Positions 39,084 through 47,065 of a stretch of 64,000 nt of DNA are shown here, piece by piece. Within the stretch, counting starts at the first letter, position 1. Each line of letters opens with the position of its first letter. The translations under genes were made by a program, and so were the position numbers. The DNA is from Paenibacillus albus (GTDB lineage: Bacteria > Bacillota > Bacilli > Paenibacillales > Paenibacillaceae), in NCBI RefSeq assembly GCF_003952225.1, contig NZ_CP034437.1:1-64000 (forward strand), in the 5' to 3' direction. The notes beneath the pieces were generated by a model, which worked only from the letters and a program-made list of their open reading frames with translations, was not told the origin of the DNA and made no database searches.

Positions 39084-40058
39084 CTATAGTCCTGTCTCCA
39101 GATAACGAAGCTGCTCCGGCGTCAGCACCAAATCGCCCGCTTGACAGCTGTCTTCCAGGTAAGCAAGCTTATTCGCGCCAATCAAAGCAACGACTGGAAA
39201 AGGCTGCGAAGTCAGGTACGCCAGCGCAATCTGCGATCCGCCCACGCCAAGCTGAGCCGCAAGCGACTGCACCCGGTCGAGCCTCCTGTAGCTCTCATCA
39301 TTCGCATAATTCCGGATGACCATATCCGCTCGTCCGCCATCTGGTTTCGCCTCTCTGCCATAGCGGCCGCTGAAGAAGCCCGACGCCTGCGAGGAATATG
39401 CGAATACAGCGACATCCGATGCGTCAGCGTACCACTGACGCTCCTGTTCATCGAGATCAACAAGATCGCCGGGCAGTACAGGGTTGACCGACGCTAAGTT
39501 CCAATGCGGCTGACTGCCGATAAACGAAGTCTTGTCGTTCTCCCGCGCATAGCGATTCGCAGCGTCGATTCGTTCGCTCGTCCAGTTGGAAGCGCCGATA
39601 TACCGCACGCGTCCCGAAGACACCTGCTCGTGCAGCGCATCCATAATGGATTCTACCGAACGTGACGGGTCATCCCGGTGCACCCAGTATAAGTCGATAA
39701 CGTCCGTATGCAGCCGCTCCAAGCTTTCGTTCAAATCGCTGCGAATGGATTCCGCATCCAGCCGCTTCCGTGAGAATTCGGACATCGGAGGATGAGCGCC
39801 CTTGGTAGACAGCAGCACACGGTCGCGCGCACCACGCTCCTGCAGCCAGTGACCGATCATCGTCTCGCTCGCTCCGTCGCCGCCTGGTACCCATGCGCCG
39901 TACACATGCGCCGTATCAATCAGATTGCCGCCAAGCTCCAAGTACCGATCTAGCAATGCAAAAGAAGTTTCCTTATCCAGCGCTGTGCCGAAATCCGCCG
40001 TCCCGAGTCCGATTACCGATGGTGTCAAAGATGTGCCAGCGATGTTGCAATACCGCAT
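39084..40058 (-). CDS. Aldo/keto reductase
   Basis: 324 aa from the ATG at 40058 (AGGGAG at 9-base spacing). The AKR tetrad is present: D48 and Y53 in NLIDTAHVYG, K86 in LLSTKGAH, H127 in WVHRDDP. It uses NAD(P) and reduces or oxidises sugars. From its operon partners the likely job is oxidation of a free aldose (for example L-fucose or L-rhamnose) to the lactone, though reduction of an aldehyde product such as lactaldehyde is equally possible. It is the last gene of the operon. Confidence 0.85.
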   Translation of the reverse strand: MRYCNIAGTSLTPSVIGLGTADFGTALDKETSFALLDRYLELGGNLIDTAHVYGAWVPGGDGASETMIGHWLQERGARDRVLLSTKGAHPPMSEFSRKRLDAESIRSDLNESLERLHTDVIDLYWVHRDDPSRSVESIMDALHEQVSSGRVRYIGASNWTSERIDAANRYARENDKTSFIGSQPHWNLASVNPVLPGDLVDLDEQERQWYADASDVAVFAYSSQASGFFSGRYGREAKPDGGRADMVIRNYANDESYRRLDRVQSLAAQLGVGGSQIALAYLTSQPFPVVALIGANKLAYLEDSCQAGDLVLTPEQLRYLETGL

Positions 40059-40077
40059 GCCTCTCATCTCCCTTTTC

Positions 40078-40956
40078 CTATTCTGCAACCATACGATTTG
40101 TCAATTTGCCAAGCTTCTCAATCTCAATTGTAACAATATCCCCATCCTTAAGATAGATTTGTTTCTCCGGCGGATAACCCAAGACGACCCCCTCCGGCGT
40201 GCCTGTCAGGATGACGTCTCCCGGTACGAGCGTCATATGCTGCGAAATGTAGCTGACGATCTCGTCCACGCGGAAAATCATATCCGACGTGTTCGAATCT
40301 TGACGCACTTCTCCGTTCACAATTGTGCGGATCGTCAGGTCGTTCGGATTGCCGACTTCATCGGCGCTCACGAGGTAAGGACCAAGCGGAGAGAAGCCGT
40401 CACAGCTCTTGCCGAGCAGCCACTGCTGCGTGCGCATTTGCAGATCGCGCGCGGACAAGTCATTGACGTTGCAATAGCCGAAGACGTGGTCCAGCGCATC
40501 TTCCTTGGACACATACTTCGCTTTCTTGCCGATGACAACAGCAAGCTCCGCCTCGTAATCTACCTTCACGCTAACCTTAGGCAGGGCAACGTCATCACCG
40601 TTACCGCACAGCGTATTGTTAAACTTGTTAAACAATATCGGGTAAGCCGGAATCGGCGCGTTCGTCTCTTCTGCATGCTTGCGGTAGTTGAGACCGACGC
40701 AGATGATTTTATTCGGAGCAGGCACGCAGGCGCCGAGCTTCAGCTCCTCTTCCTTGCGCAGCGACGCGCGGTCAGTGCTGGCAGCGAGCGTCTGGAGCGC
40801 TTCAAGCGCAGCCGCTCCGCCTTCGATTGCTTCATGAATCGAGAGCGGCGCTTGTGCGCCCGATTCAGCAGCCGCAGCAGCAACGTCAACGACACCGGCG
40901 TCCGTCGTGATGCCTAGCTTGCTTATTCCATTCTCAATAAAATGAATGAGCTTCAT
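40078..40956 (-). CDS. FAH-family hydrolase, candidate 2,4-diketo-3-deoxy sugar-acid hydrolase
   Basis: 292 aa. Conserved FAH motifs are ICVGLNYRKHAEE, DYEAELAVVIGKKA, GYCNVNDLSARDLQ, KSCDGFSPLGPYLV and LVPGDVILTGTPEGV; the three acidic metal ligands fall in the EAE and ND stretches. The closest functional types I know with this sequence style are ureidoglycolate lyase-like and 2,4-diketo-3-deoxy-L-fuconate/rhamnonate hydrolases. The latter fits because the operon also contains an enolase-superfamily dehydratase and an SDR dehydrogenase. It would then split the diketo acid into pyruvate and a hydroxy acid. Confidence 0.82.
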   Translation of the reverse strand: MKLIHFIENGISKLGITTDAGVVDVAAAAAESGAQAPLSIHEAIEGGAAALEALQTLAASTDRASLRKEEELKLGACVPAPNKIICVGLNYRKHAEETNAPIPAYPILFNKFNNTLCGNGDDVALPKVSVKVDYEAELAVVIGKKAKYVSKEDALDHVFGYCNVNDLSARDLQMRTQQWLLGKSCDGFSPLGPYLVSADEVGNPNDLTIRTIVNGEVRQDSNTSDMIFRVDEIVSYISQHMTLVPGDVILTGTPEGVVLGYPPEKQIYLKDGDIVTIEIEKLGKLTNRMVAE

Positions 40957-40980
40957 AATCGCTTCTTAACCTCCATGTAT

Positions 40981-42000
40981 CTACGGCCCCGGTACAAATG
41001 CAGTGCCTGTCACTTCGCCGTTCGCATCGATGTTGTCTACAGCGGACAATCCTTCATAGATGCTCGCGACAATGCTGCAGGACACCGTTTCCCCTGGCTC
41101 CAAAATTTGATGCGTGCCTCGTTCAATCCCGTCCTGCAAGCCCACCGGATATCCGGTGCACGGCTCCAGCACGACCGTCTGCAATTCCCGCCAGCCGCCG
41201 TAAGAAGCGAACATCCAGCAGCTTGGCAGCACGTCGTTATCATAGCTGAGGCCGAAGCCGATGCCTTCGCGCGTATGCGTAATGGCGCACCAGCCCGCCT
41301 TCATATCTGTCGCATATTGGAATTCGCTGACGCCGGACTCAGGCGATAGTGCTTTTCGCATATCGTGCTTCTCGCCTTTATCATCCTCGGCATATGGCCA
41401 TTCGTACGTGAACGACGTCCTGCCTGTACGCGGCGACCCGAACCCTTCCACCATCATATTGCTCGCCGGCAGATCGATGCGGGAATGCTCGTCCGCTGCC
41501 ATTGCAGCGTGGAGCTTCCATAAGTAAGGCTGGGGCTTACGCCCGAGATTCGTAATCGTATGCTGAAAGCGCAGCTTCGCTTCGCCTGCCCGCAGCGTAA
41601 TGCGTTTGCTCAGACGGCTTGCCGTAATCGGCGTTTCCACCCACATGTGCAAGGTTACTGCTTCTGCATCTGCACGTTCAATCGCGTATTGCCAAGGCAG
41701 TGTCCAGATCTCCCCGTGATCGGGCAGCAGCTCGTCATTGATCAACTCGGCCACATCGTTTGGATACAGCTCATCCCAGCCGCCGAAGAAATGATCGTCG
41801 TAATTCGTATGCAGCCCCACCTTGCGGGGCTTAATACGAGGATGCTGCCAGAGGAAGTCCTTGCCTCTAGGCTTGAACGTAATTTGCCAAATCTTCGCCC
41901 CGAGATCCGGCATGACGACCACGCGCAGCTTCTCGTTCTCTATTACGACAGTCCGAATATCGTTGTACGTCCAATTCGTATCTACAGTAACTGGCGACAC
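40981..42000 (-). CDS. DUF5107/aldose-1-epimerase-like protein
   Basis: 339 aa, starting at GTG (42000) with AGGAG 9 bases upstream. The sequence looks like a galactose-mutarotase-type beta-sandwich: MPDLGAKIWQITFKPRGKDFLWQH at the N-terminus, HFFGGWDELYPND, and a late GGWRELQTVVLEPCTGYP. Proteins of this kind equilibrate sugar anomers or act on sugar derivatives. In this operon it could supply the anomer used by the dehydrogenase. There is no signal peptide. Confidence 0.75.
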   Translation of the reverse strand: MSPVTVDTNWTYNDIRTVVIENEKLRVVVMPDLGAKIWQITFKPRGKDFLWQHPRIKPRKVGLHTNYDDHFFGGWDELYPNDVAELINDELLPDHGEIWTLPWQYAIERADAEAVTLHMWVETPITASRLSKRITLRAGEAKLRFQHTITNLGRKPQPYLWKLHAAMAADEHSRIDLPASNMMVEGFGSPRTGRTSFTYEWPYAEDDKGEKHDMRKALSPESGVSEFQYATDMKAGWCAITHTREGIGFGLSYDNDVLPSCWMFASYGGWRELQTVVLEPCTGYPVGLQDGIERGTHQILEPGETVSCSIVASIYEGLSAVDNIDANGEVTGTAFVPGP

Positions 42001-42012
42001 AGCGGCACACTC

Positions 42013-42339
42013 CTATTCCGTAATCGTGGCAAGCAGGTCTGCACGAAGCGGCGTGAAGGTTTCCACGACAACCGAGTCTTCGAGCGCCTTTACTTCATGA
42101 ACCGCATCGCCCGGCACGACGATCTGCTCGCCTGCTCCGGCAATGATTGTCTCGCCGTTCATTGTCATCGAGAGCTTGCCGCTGATGACGAATGTCAGCT
42201 GCTCGTGCGGATGCGAATGCGCGGGTCCGATCGAGCCGGCCTTGAACGTAATTATCATGCTCATCATTTCTTTGCCAGGCGGGAGGATTTTGCGAGTGAT
42301 GCCTTCAATTGGCGAGTGCCATTCTTCGTAACGCGGCAT
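42013..42339 (-). CDS. Small cupin protein
   Basis: 108 aa from the ATG at 42339, where GGAGGTG gives good spacing; the frame is open 19 codons further. The two cupin motifs are AHSHPHEQLTFVISGKLSM (two His and a Glu) and IVVPGDAVHEVKAL. It resembles KdgF-like and other small sugar-related cupins that linearise or isomerise uronate-like products. It starts one base past the stop of the Zn-dehydrogenase gene, so translation is coupled. Confidence 0.8.
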   Translation of the reverse strand: MPRYEEWHSPIEGITRKILPPGKEMMSMIITFKAGSIGPAHSHPHEQLTFVISGKLSMTMNGETIIAGAGEQIVVPGDAVHEVKALEDSVVVETFTPLRADLLATITE

Positions 42340-42340
42340 A

Positions 42341-43396
42341 TTACGCTTCACCTCCAGGGATAAGCAGTACTTTGGATACGTTGCCCGGCGAGCCAAGCAA
42401 AGTCTCGAACCACTTCGCGCCTTCGCTAAGCGGCGCTTCGATTACGCCTTCCGAGAGGCCGATACGGCCTTCCTCCAGCCACTGAAGAGCTGTGCGAAAG
42501 TTCACCCTAGAGTAGGCAAAAGAGCCCGTCATCGTAATTTCGCTCCGAATCGCCAAGTTGATCGGCAGCGACGATTCTTCCTCATGTAGCCCCGTGAAAA
42601 TGGTACGTCCGCCTGTCGTACAAGCCATGACCGCTTGTTTGCGCGTCAGTCCTGCGCCAACGGCATCAATAGCGACGTTCACGCCTGTGCCGCCGGTCAG
42701 CCGCTTCACTTCCTCCAGCGTATCCACGCCCGCTGGGCAGATCGTATGCTTCGCGCCAAGTCTGCGCGCGATTGCCAAGCGGTCCTCGTTCATATCGACC
42801 GCGATAATTTCCTTCACGCCATACTGCAGCACAGCTTGCAGCGTGAGCAGGCCTATTGGCCCCATGCCGAGGATAAGCACTCGATCCGTCGGCTTCGCTG
42901 CCGCCAGCTCCGCGACGCGCACCGCGCATGCCGTCGGCTCCGCCATTGCTGCGGTCTGCAGCGTCATGCTGTCTGGCACTGGATAGACGAAAGAAGCCGG
43001 GATTTTCACATATTCCGCGTTGCTGCCCGGCAGCGCTGCCGAGAGCAGCTTGCGGGAGCCGCATAGCTGCTGTTTGCCCGTGAGGCACTTCTCGCATTGT
43101 CCGCAAGTGACAAGCGGATTCGCGGTCACGCGCTGGCCGAGCTGCCAAGCGCCGGACGCTTCCACGCGGCTTCCCATCGCGGCAATCGTGCCCGAGAACT
43201 CGTGGCCGAAGATCATCGGCGGCTTGCGCAGCGAGTTTTTGCCGAGATAGCCGCTCAGCTCGGAGCCGCAAATGCCGGAGAATGCGACGCGGATGACGAC
43301 TTCGTCTTCGCCCGCGACAGGAGCGTCGACCTCACGGATATTCATCTCTTTCGGACCTTCATAGATTAGTGCCTGCATCTGCATTTGAGTTTGCAT
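42341..43396 (-). CDS. Zinc-dependent alcohol/polyol dehydrogenase
   Basis: 351 aa with intact zinc sites: catalytic C43 (GICGSE), H65 and E66 (FGHE), and the structural cluster C98, C101, C104, C112. The nucleotide-binding motif is VLILGMGPIGLLTLQ followed by AVDMNEDR, suggesting NAD. The group contains sorbitol, threonine and galactitol dehydrogenases. In the operon it could oxidise the sugar or an alcohol product. AGAGGAG lies 9 bases before the ATG. Confidence 0.88.
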   Translation of the reverse strand: MQTQMQMQALIYEGPKEMNIREVDAPVAGEDEVVIRVAFSGICGSELSGYLGKNSLRKPPMIFGHEFSGTIAAMGSRVEASGAWQLGQRVTANPLVTCGQCEKCLTGKQQLCGSRKLLSAALPGSNAEYVKIPASFVYPVPDSMTLQTAAMAEPTACAVRVAELAAAKPTDRVLILGMGPIGLLTLQAVLQYGVKEIIAVDMNEDRLAIARRLGAKHTICPAGVDTLEEVKRLTGGTGVNVAIDAVGAGLTRKQAVMACTTGGRTIFTGLHEEESSLPINLAIRSEITMTGSFAYSRVNFRTALQWLEEGRIGLSEGVIEAPLSEGAKWFETLLGSPGNVSKVLLIPGGEA

Positions 43397-43458
43397 GGAA
43401 TGCTGCTCCTCTCTGGATTAAAGAGGCGCTAGGCTAATAGCCCGCACCTCTCTCGGAA

Positions 43459-44235
43459 TTAGAATGTAATCGACAGCCCGCCGTCGACCGGAATAACCGC
43501 ACCGCACATATAAGACGCATCCACCGATGCCAGGAATGCAATGACGCCGGCCACTTCCTCCGGCTGCCCCTGACGCCTTTGGGCGATTTTGCCGCGGGCG
43601 ACGTAGATATCTTGGAACCAATCCGTCTCGTGCTCCTTAACGCCATCAACGACCGACATCGGCGTTTCGATGAAGCCGAGTGCAACCGAATTGACGCGAA
43701 TGCCTACGTTGATTAGCTCAAGTGCCGTATTGCGCGTTAGCTGGTCCATGGCTCCTTTTGCTGCGTTATAGCTTGAGGACTCTTCCAGAGCACGACTGCT
43801 GTTAATAGAGGAAACGTTGATAATTGCGCCTTTCGTGCCTTGGGAAGCCATAAGCCTTGCAGCCGCTTGCGTACAAAGGAATGTGCCATTCACGATAATG
43901 TCGAACACCTTGCGCCAATCCTTCATGTTGGCACCGAGGAACTGCATCGGCTCAAACGTTGCCGCATTGTTCACGAGAATATCGAGCCTGCCATAGGTCT
44001 CCTCAATCTGCGCGAACATTGCCGCAACGGATTGCTCGTCCGATACATCGCCAGCGATGAACTGCGCCTTGAAGCCTTGCGCTCGCAGCGCGGCTTCCGC
44101 CTGATGCCCGACATCGGCGCGGCGTCCCGTGATGATGACCGCGGCTCCTTCTGAGGCCAGTCTTGCTGCCGTCGCATAGCCAACCCCAGTAGCGCCGCCT
44201 GTAATGAAGGCGACTTTCCCTTCGAAACGATTCAT
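43459..44235 (-). CDS. SDR-family dehydrogenase, candidate 2-keto-3-deoxy sugar-acid 4-dehydrogenase
   Basis: 258-aa classical short-chain dehydrogenase. Cofactor loop TGGATGVG (12-19), NNAA (89-92), catalytic S142/S143, Y156 and K160 (SYNAAK), and the C-terminal PVDGG are all present. AAGGAGG lies 10 bases before the ATG. Together with the dehydratase and FAH hydrolase of this operon it matches the SDR that oxidises 2-keto-3-deoxy-L-fuconate or -rhamnonate at C4 in the diketo-hydrolase pathway; this role is inference. Confidence 0.88.
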   Translation of the reverse strand: MNRFEGKVAFITGGATGVGYATAARLASEGAAVIITGRRADVGHQAEAALRAQGFKAQFIAGDVSDEQSVAAMFAQIEETYGRLDILVNNAATFEPMQFLGANMKDWRKVFDIIVNGTFLCTQAAARLMASQGTKGAIINVSSINSSRALEESSSYNAAKGAMDQLTRNTALELINVGIRVNSVALGFIETPMSVVDGVKEHETDWFQDIYVARGKIAQRRQGQPEEVAGVIAFLASVDASYMCGAVIPVDGGLSITF

Positions 44236-44254
44236 ATGTGCAGCGCCTCCTTAG

Positions 44255-44350
44255 CTAGAGATCTGTCCGAGGGTTACTTTGTGCATTTCCACTGAATAAT
44301 GACTGGATATTCCTCTAAACTTCGACTGCGTTCGTCGGACAGACTCCTAG
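44255..44350. repeat. Long-arm inverted repeat between dehydratase and SDR genes
   Basis: TCTGTCCGA (44262-44270) is perfectly complementary to TCGGACAGA (44335-44343), with outer CTAG arms on both sides, around about 64 bases. Inside is a smaller GAATA/TATTC stem. On the minus strand it would fold in the mRNA between the dehydratase stop and the SDR start. It may be a processing element or a small repetitive element. Confidence 0.5.
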
Positions 44351-45465
44351 TTGACGCGATATTTGTTTACGATCGCTTCGTCGACGGTGATGCCAAGACC
44401 CGGACGGTCTGGGACATGAACATATCCGTCCTTGAACGTGATCTTCTCCGATACGAGCTCGCGCGCCAGCGGTGAAGTCGAAGCCGTATGCTCGATCATA
44501 AAGCCGTTCGGAATCGATGCTGCAAAATGCGTGCTTGCCGCAACGAGGATGCCTGTCTTGAACGCATGCGGCACCACCAGCTTATGACGCTCATGCGCCA
44601 TATATGCGATCCGTTTCCCTTCGGTCAGACCGCCGCAGCGGCCAAGGTCCGGCTGCACGATGTCGTGCCCGCCCTCTTCAATCAGACGGCGGAATGCGGT
44701 TACGCCGCTCTCCTGCTCGCCGCCTGCAACGCGAAGTGATGTCCGTCTCGACAGCTCCTGGTAGTCAGCCAGATTCTCCGGGTGAAGCGGCTCCTCCAGC
44801 CAAAATACCCCGTACTTCTCGTACACTTCTGCCATACGAAGCGCACCTTTTAAATCCCATACAAGACCGCCGTCAATCATAATATCGATATCCGGACCAA
44901 CCGTCTCGCGGATTGCGCGAACCTGCTGCTCGTCGAACTTCGCGTCGCGTCCGATCGGGCCCCAGCCGAACTTCATCGCTTTGTAGCCTTCTTCCGCGAA
45001 CTGTCCTGCAAGGCTGACCGCTTCTTCAATCGTATCTGGCATAAGCGAGCTTGCGTAAGCCTTAAGCTTGGAACGATACGTACCGCCGAGCATCTCGGAT
45101 ACGGGACGGCCTGCTTTCTTGCCGGCAATATCCCAAAGCGCCATGTCGATCCCGCTCATCGCGTGCATAGCAGGACCTCCGCGACCGAAGTAGATGGTGC
45201 CACGGTACATTTTGTCCCAGAGGCGGTCGATCTCGAGTGGATTCTCGCCGATCAACAGCGAACGAAGCCCTGTCGCAATGGAATGGGATGGGGGAGCGTC
45301 GATGCATGCTTTTGCCACGAGTGGAACGGAGTCAACCTCGCCGTAGCCGATAATACCCTCATCCGTATGAATGCGGATCATAAGCGTGTCTTGAGTGCCG
45401 TCGCAGCGTTCAGCATCAAGGTCGGGAATACGCAGGTAAATGGATTCAACTTCAGTAATCTTCAT
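44347..45465 (-). CDS. Enolase-superfamily (mandelate racemase/muconate lactonizing type) sugar-acid dehydratase
   Basis: 372 aa from the ATG at 45465 (GGAGG upstream); the open frame extends 52 codons further without homology. Visible active-site residues are K165 (KAMKFG), D198 (IMIDGG), E224 (WLEEP), E250 (AGGEQE), D273 (QPDLGR) and H300 (VVPHAF). K165 with H300 plus three acidic metal ligands is the pattern of acid-sugar dehydratases such as L-fuconate or L-rhamnonate dehydratase. It is the first gene of the operon, divergent from a GntR regulator. Confidence 0.85.
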   Translation of the reverse strand: MKITEVESIYLRIPDLDAERCDGTQDTLMIRIHTDEGIIGYGEVDSVPLVAKACIDAPPSHSIATGLRSLLIGENPLEIDRLWDKMYRGTIYFGRGGPAMHAMSGIDMALWDIAGKKAGRPVSEMLGGTYRSKLKAYASSLMPDTIEEAVSLAGQFAEEGYKAMKFGWGPIGRDAKFDEQQVRAIRETVGPDIDIMIDGGLVWDLKGALRMAEVYEKYGVFWLEEPLHPENLADYQELSRRTSLRVAGGEQESGVTAFRRLIEEGGHDIVQPDLGRCGGLTEGKRIAYMAHERHKLVVPHAFKTGILVAASTHFAASIPNGFMIEHTASTSPLARELVSEKITFKDGYVHVPDRPGLGITVDEAIVNKYRVN

Positions 45466-45519
45466 TAAAATCCTCCATTCGCAGATAGATGTAGGCCGGT
45501 ATTTAGATATAGGAGTACA

Positions 45520-45533
45520 GTAAAACGCTTTCA
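45520..45533. promoter_or_regulatory. cre-like site (CcpA) near the dehydratase promoter
   Basis: GTAAAACGCTTTCA matches the catabolite-responsive element consensus TGWAANCGNTNWCA at 12 of 14 positions (the first two differ). It lies between the predicted promoter and the dehydratase start, a position suited to glucose repression. Confidence 0.45.
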
Positions 45534-45545
45534 CTAGTTGCGTTA

Positions 45546-45575
45546 ATTGTAATTCCGAATTTCGCATATTGTCAA
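45546..45575 (-). promoter_or_regulatory. Promoter of the deoxysugar-acid operon
   Basis: On the minus strand TTGACA (45575-45570), an 18-base spacer and TACAAT (45551-45546). The -35 box lies inside one arm of the inverted repeat 45569-45614. Confidence 0.6.
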
Positions 45576-45614
45576 CAATATTTATCTTTGTTGTAATTTG
45601 CTGATTGTTGACAA
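45569..45614. promoter_or_regulatory. Inverted-repeat operator, probable GntR binding site
   Basis: TTGTCAACAAT (45569-45579) and ATTGTTGACAA (45604-45614) are perfect inverted copies, 35 bases centre to centre. They lie midway between the divergent dehydratase and GntR genes, and the left arm covers the -35 box of the operon promoter. A role as operator for the neighbouring GntR protein is inference. Confidence 0.6.
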
Positions 45615-45666
45615 AGTACAATTTGGTGCATTTCGCAGCGATTCGGGGTATACTGAGTTTATTAAT

Positions 45667-45680
45667 GGTAAGCGTTTACT
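45667..45680. promoter_or_regulatory. cre-like site upstream of the GntR gene
   Basis: GGTAAGCGTTTACT matches the cre consensus at 12 of 14 positions and is nearly palindromic. It lies 54 bases upstream of the GntR start codon. A LacI-type operator is the alternative reading. Confidence 0.5.
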
Positions 45681-45734
45681 GTACGTGCAGCGCTACCGTC
45701 CCTAGTCTCTAAGTTGCCGAAGGAGCTACTAATC

Positions 45735-46394
45735 ATGTCCGAATTTACATTTAAGCAGCAAGCCAACACGTCGCTTCGCGAGAAAGTGACGAATGATCTG
45801 CGAGAAGCGATTCTAAACGGTCATCTTCTCCCTGGCGCACGCATTAAAGAGATGGACATCGCCGAGCAAATGGGCGTCAGCCGCGGGCCGATTCGTGAGG
45901 CGATCCGCCAGCTGGAGCGCGAGGGTCTACTGCTGTCGTATCCTTATAAGGAAACCGTCGTAGCCGACCTGGACGCGGATGAGGTGCAGAACATTCTCAT
46001 GCCGATTCGCTTCCACATCGAGTGGTTCGTTGTGAAGCGGTATCTGGGCAAGCTCGATGAAAGCTTCTTCGCGAAGCAGCAAGTCATCATCGACGAGATG
46101 CGCGCAGCCGTCGAGAATGGCGAGAAAAGCCGTCTGGTCGACCTCGACATCCTGTTCCACCAGTCGATTCTGGAGCTGGCGACCGAGCGAACCGTCATGC
46201 TGACGTGGCAGAGCATCGTCAACCAAATCCGCCTCCACTTCACGAAGAACATCTCGTTCTACAACCTCGACAATATGGAGCGAGATCACCAAGAGCTGAT
46301 GGATGCGTTCCTCACCAAGGACCTGGATCTCATCCAGCAGGCTATTCTTAAGCATCTGGACAGCGACGATAATTTGCTGTGCTTCACGAAGTAG
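45735..46394 (+). CDS. GntR-family regulator (FadR-like, FCD domain)
   Basis: 219 aa from the ATG at 45735 (AAGGAG at 9 bases). The winged helix-turn-helix covers residues 10-75 (SLREKVTNDLREAILNGHLLPGARIKE, VSRGPIREAIRQLEREGLL). The rest is an all-helical FCD ligand domain, with an Asp (DLDILFH) and histidines usual for metal-assisted binding of organic acids. It probably represses the divergent operon until a sugar acid or keto acid binds. It is followed by the palindrome-rich region. Confidence 0.9.
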   Translation: MSEFTFKQQANTSLREKVTNDLREAILNGHLLPGARIKEMDIAEQMGVSRGPIREAIRQLEREGLLLSYPYKETVVADLDADEVQNILMPIRFHIEWFVVKRYLGKLDESFFAKQQVIIDEMRAAVENGEKSRLVDLDILFHQSILELATERTVMLTWQSIVNQIRLHFTKNISFYNLDNMERDHQELMDAFLTKDLDLIQQAILKHLDSDDNLLCFTK

Positions 46395-46561
46395 GGAGCG
46401 GCGGCCGGGTGGAGCCGGGCGGCAAGGCGCGCGGGCGATAGGGCTGACTGCGCGCAGGCTGCAAGGCACAGGGCAGTGTGCATGCTAGGCGCTGAGTTGT
46501 GTGCCTGCGGGCGCTGAACTGAGAGCGCGCGGACGCTAGGGCCGAGTGCATGCGGATGCTG

Positions 46562-46790
46562 AGCTGAGAGAGCATATTTGCTCTCTCGGTTCTTTTTTGG
46601 CCGTTTTGGCACGTGAGAGAGCGTATTCGCTCTCTCACGTGCTCTCCGGCGGGGTTTACCGCCGATTTCCCTGCTGAGAGAGCATAATTGCTCTCTCAGC
46701 TCTTTTTTTGGCCGTTTTGGCTCGTGAGAGAGCATATTTGCTCTCTCACGTTCCCTCCGGCGGGGTTTACCGCAGGATTATCTGCTCTGA
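46562..46790. repeat. Two tandem units of about 110 bases, each with two palindromes
   Basis: Unit 1 carries stems at 46564-46589 and 46609-46642; unit 2 carries stems at 46673-46700 and 46723-46750. Each stem has the core GAGAGAGC, a loop TATT or TAAT, and GCTCTCTC; the second is a perfect 15-bp stem. The first stem of each unit is followed by TCTTTTTTT and then GGCCGTTTTGGC. Both units end with CTCCGGCGGGGTTTACCGC. Stems differ in flanking bases but keep pairing. Confidence 0.85.
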
Positions 46791-46897
46791 CTCTGCCATC
46801 GGATCGTCTTTTAACCCCGGCACTGAACGCACCGTCCCCCTTCTCCCACGCCAATAGCGGCTTTTCCCTCTCTCGGGTAACTTTTTTAACAATTAGT

Positions 46898-46930
46898 GGG
46901 ACGAGAGAGGCTTTTGCCTCTCTCAGTCCC
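46898..46930. repeat. Palindrome with GAGAGAGGC core
   Basis: GGGAC plus GAGAGAGGC, loop TTTT, then GCCTCTCTC, one bulged A and GTCCC. A 14-bp stem related to the palindromes at 46962-46987 and 47011-47040. Confidence 0.8.
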
Positions 46931-46961
46931 TCAATCATGCCGTTTCCTTCAAATTCTTGCT

Positions 46962-46987
46962 CTGAGAGAGGCTTTTCCCGCTCTCGG
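46962..46987. repeat. Degenerate palindrome, same family
   Basis: CTGAGAGAGG, loop CTTTTC, then CCGCTCTCGG; one mismatch interrupts the stem. Confidence 0.65.
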
Positions 46988-47010
46988 AGGACCATACCCA
47001 CCCTTTCATG

Positions 47011-47040
47011 CGCTGAGAGAGGCTTTTGCCTCTCTCAGCG
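47011..47040. repeat. Perfect 13-bp palindrome, same family
   Basis: CGCTGAGAGAGGC pairs perfectly with GCCTCTCTCAGCG around a TTTT loop. Confidence 0.85.
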
Positions 47041-47065
47041 AAATTGCTGCCAATTGTAGCTACTT

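Noticed and set aside
45466-45621. N-terminal extension of the enolase-superfamily dehydratase
   Set aside because: It runs through the promoter and operator region; the ATG at 45465 has a good ribosome binding site and begins the family domain.
46564-46598. Ordinary terminator of the GntR gene
   Set aside because: The stem with T-run could act as one, but it lies about 170 bases downstream and is one of several duplicated stems, so this does not explain the array.
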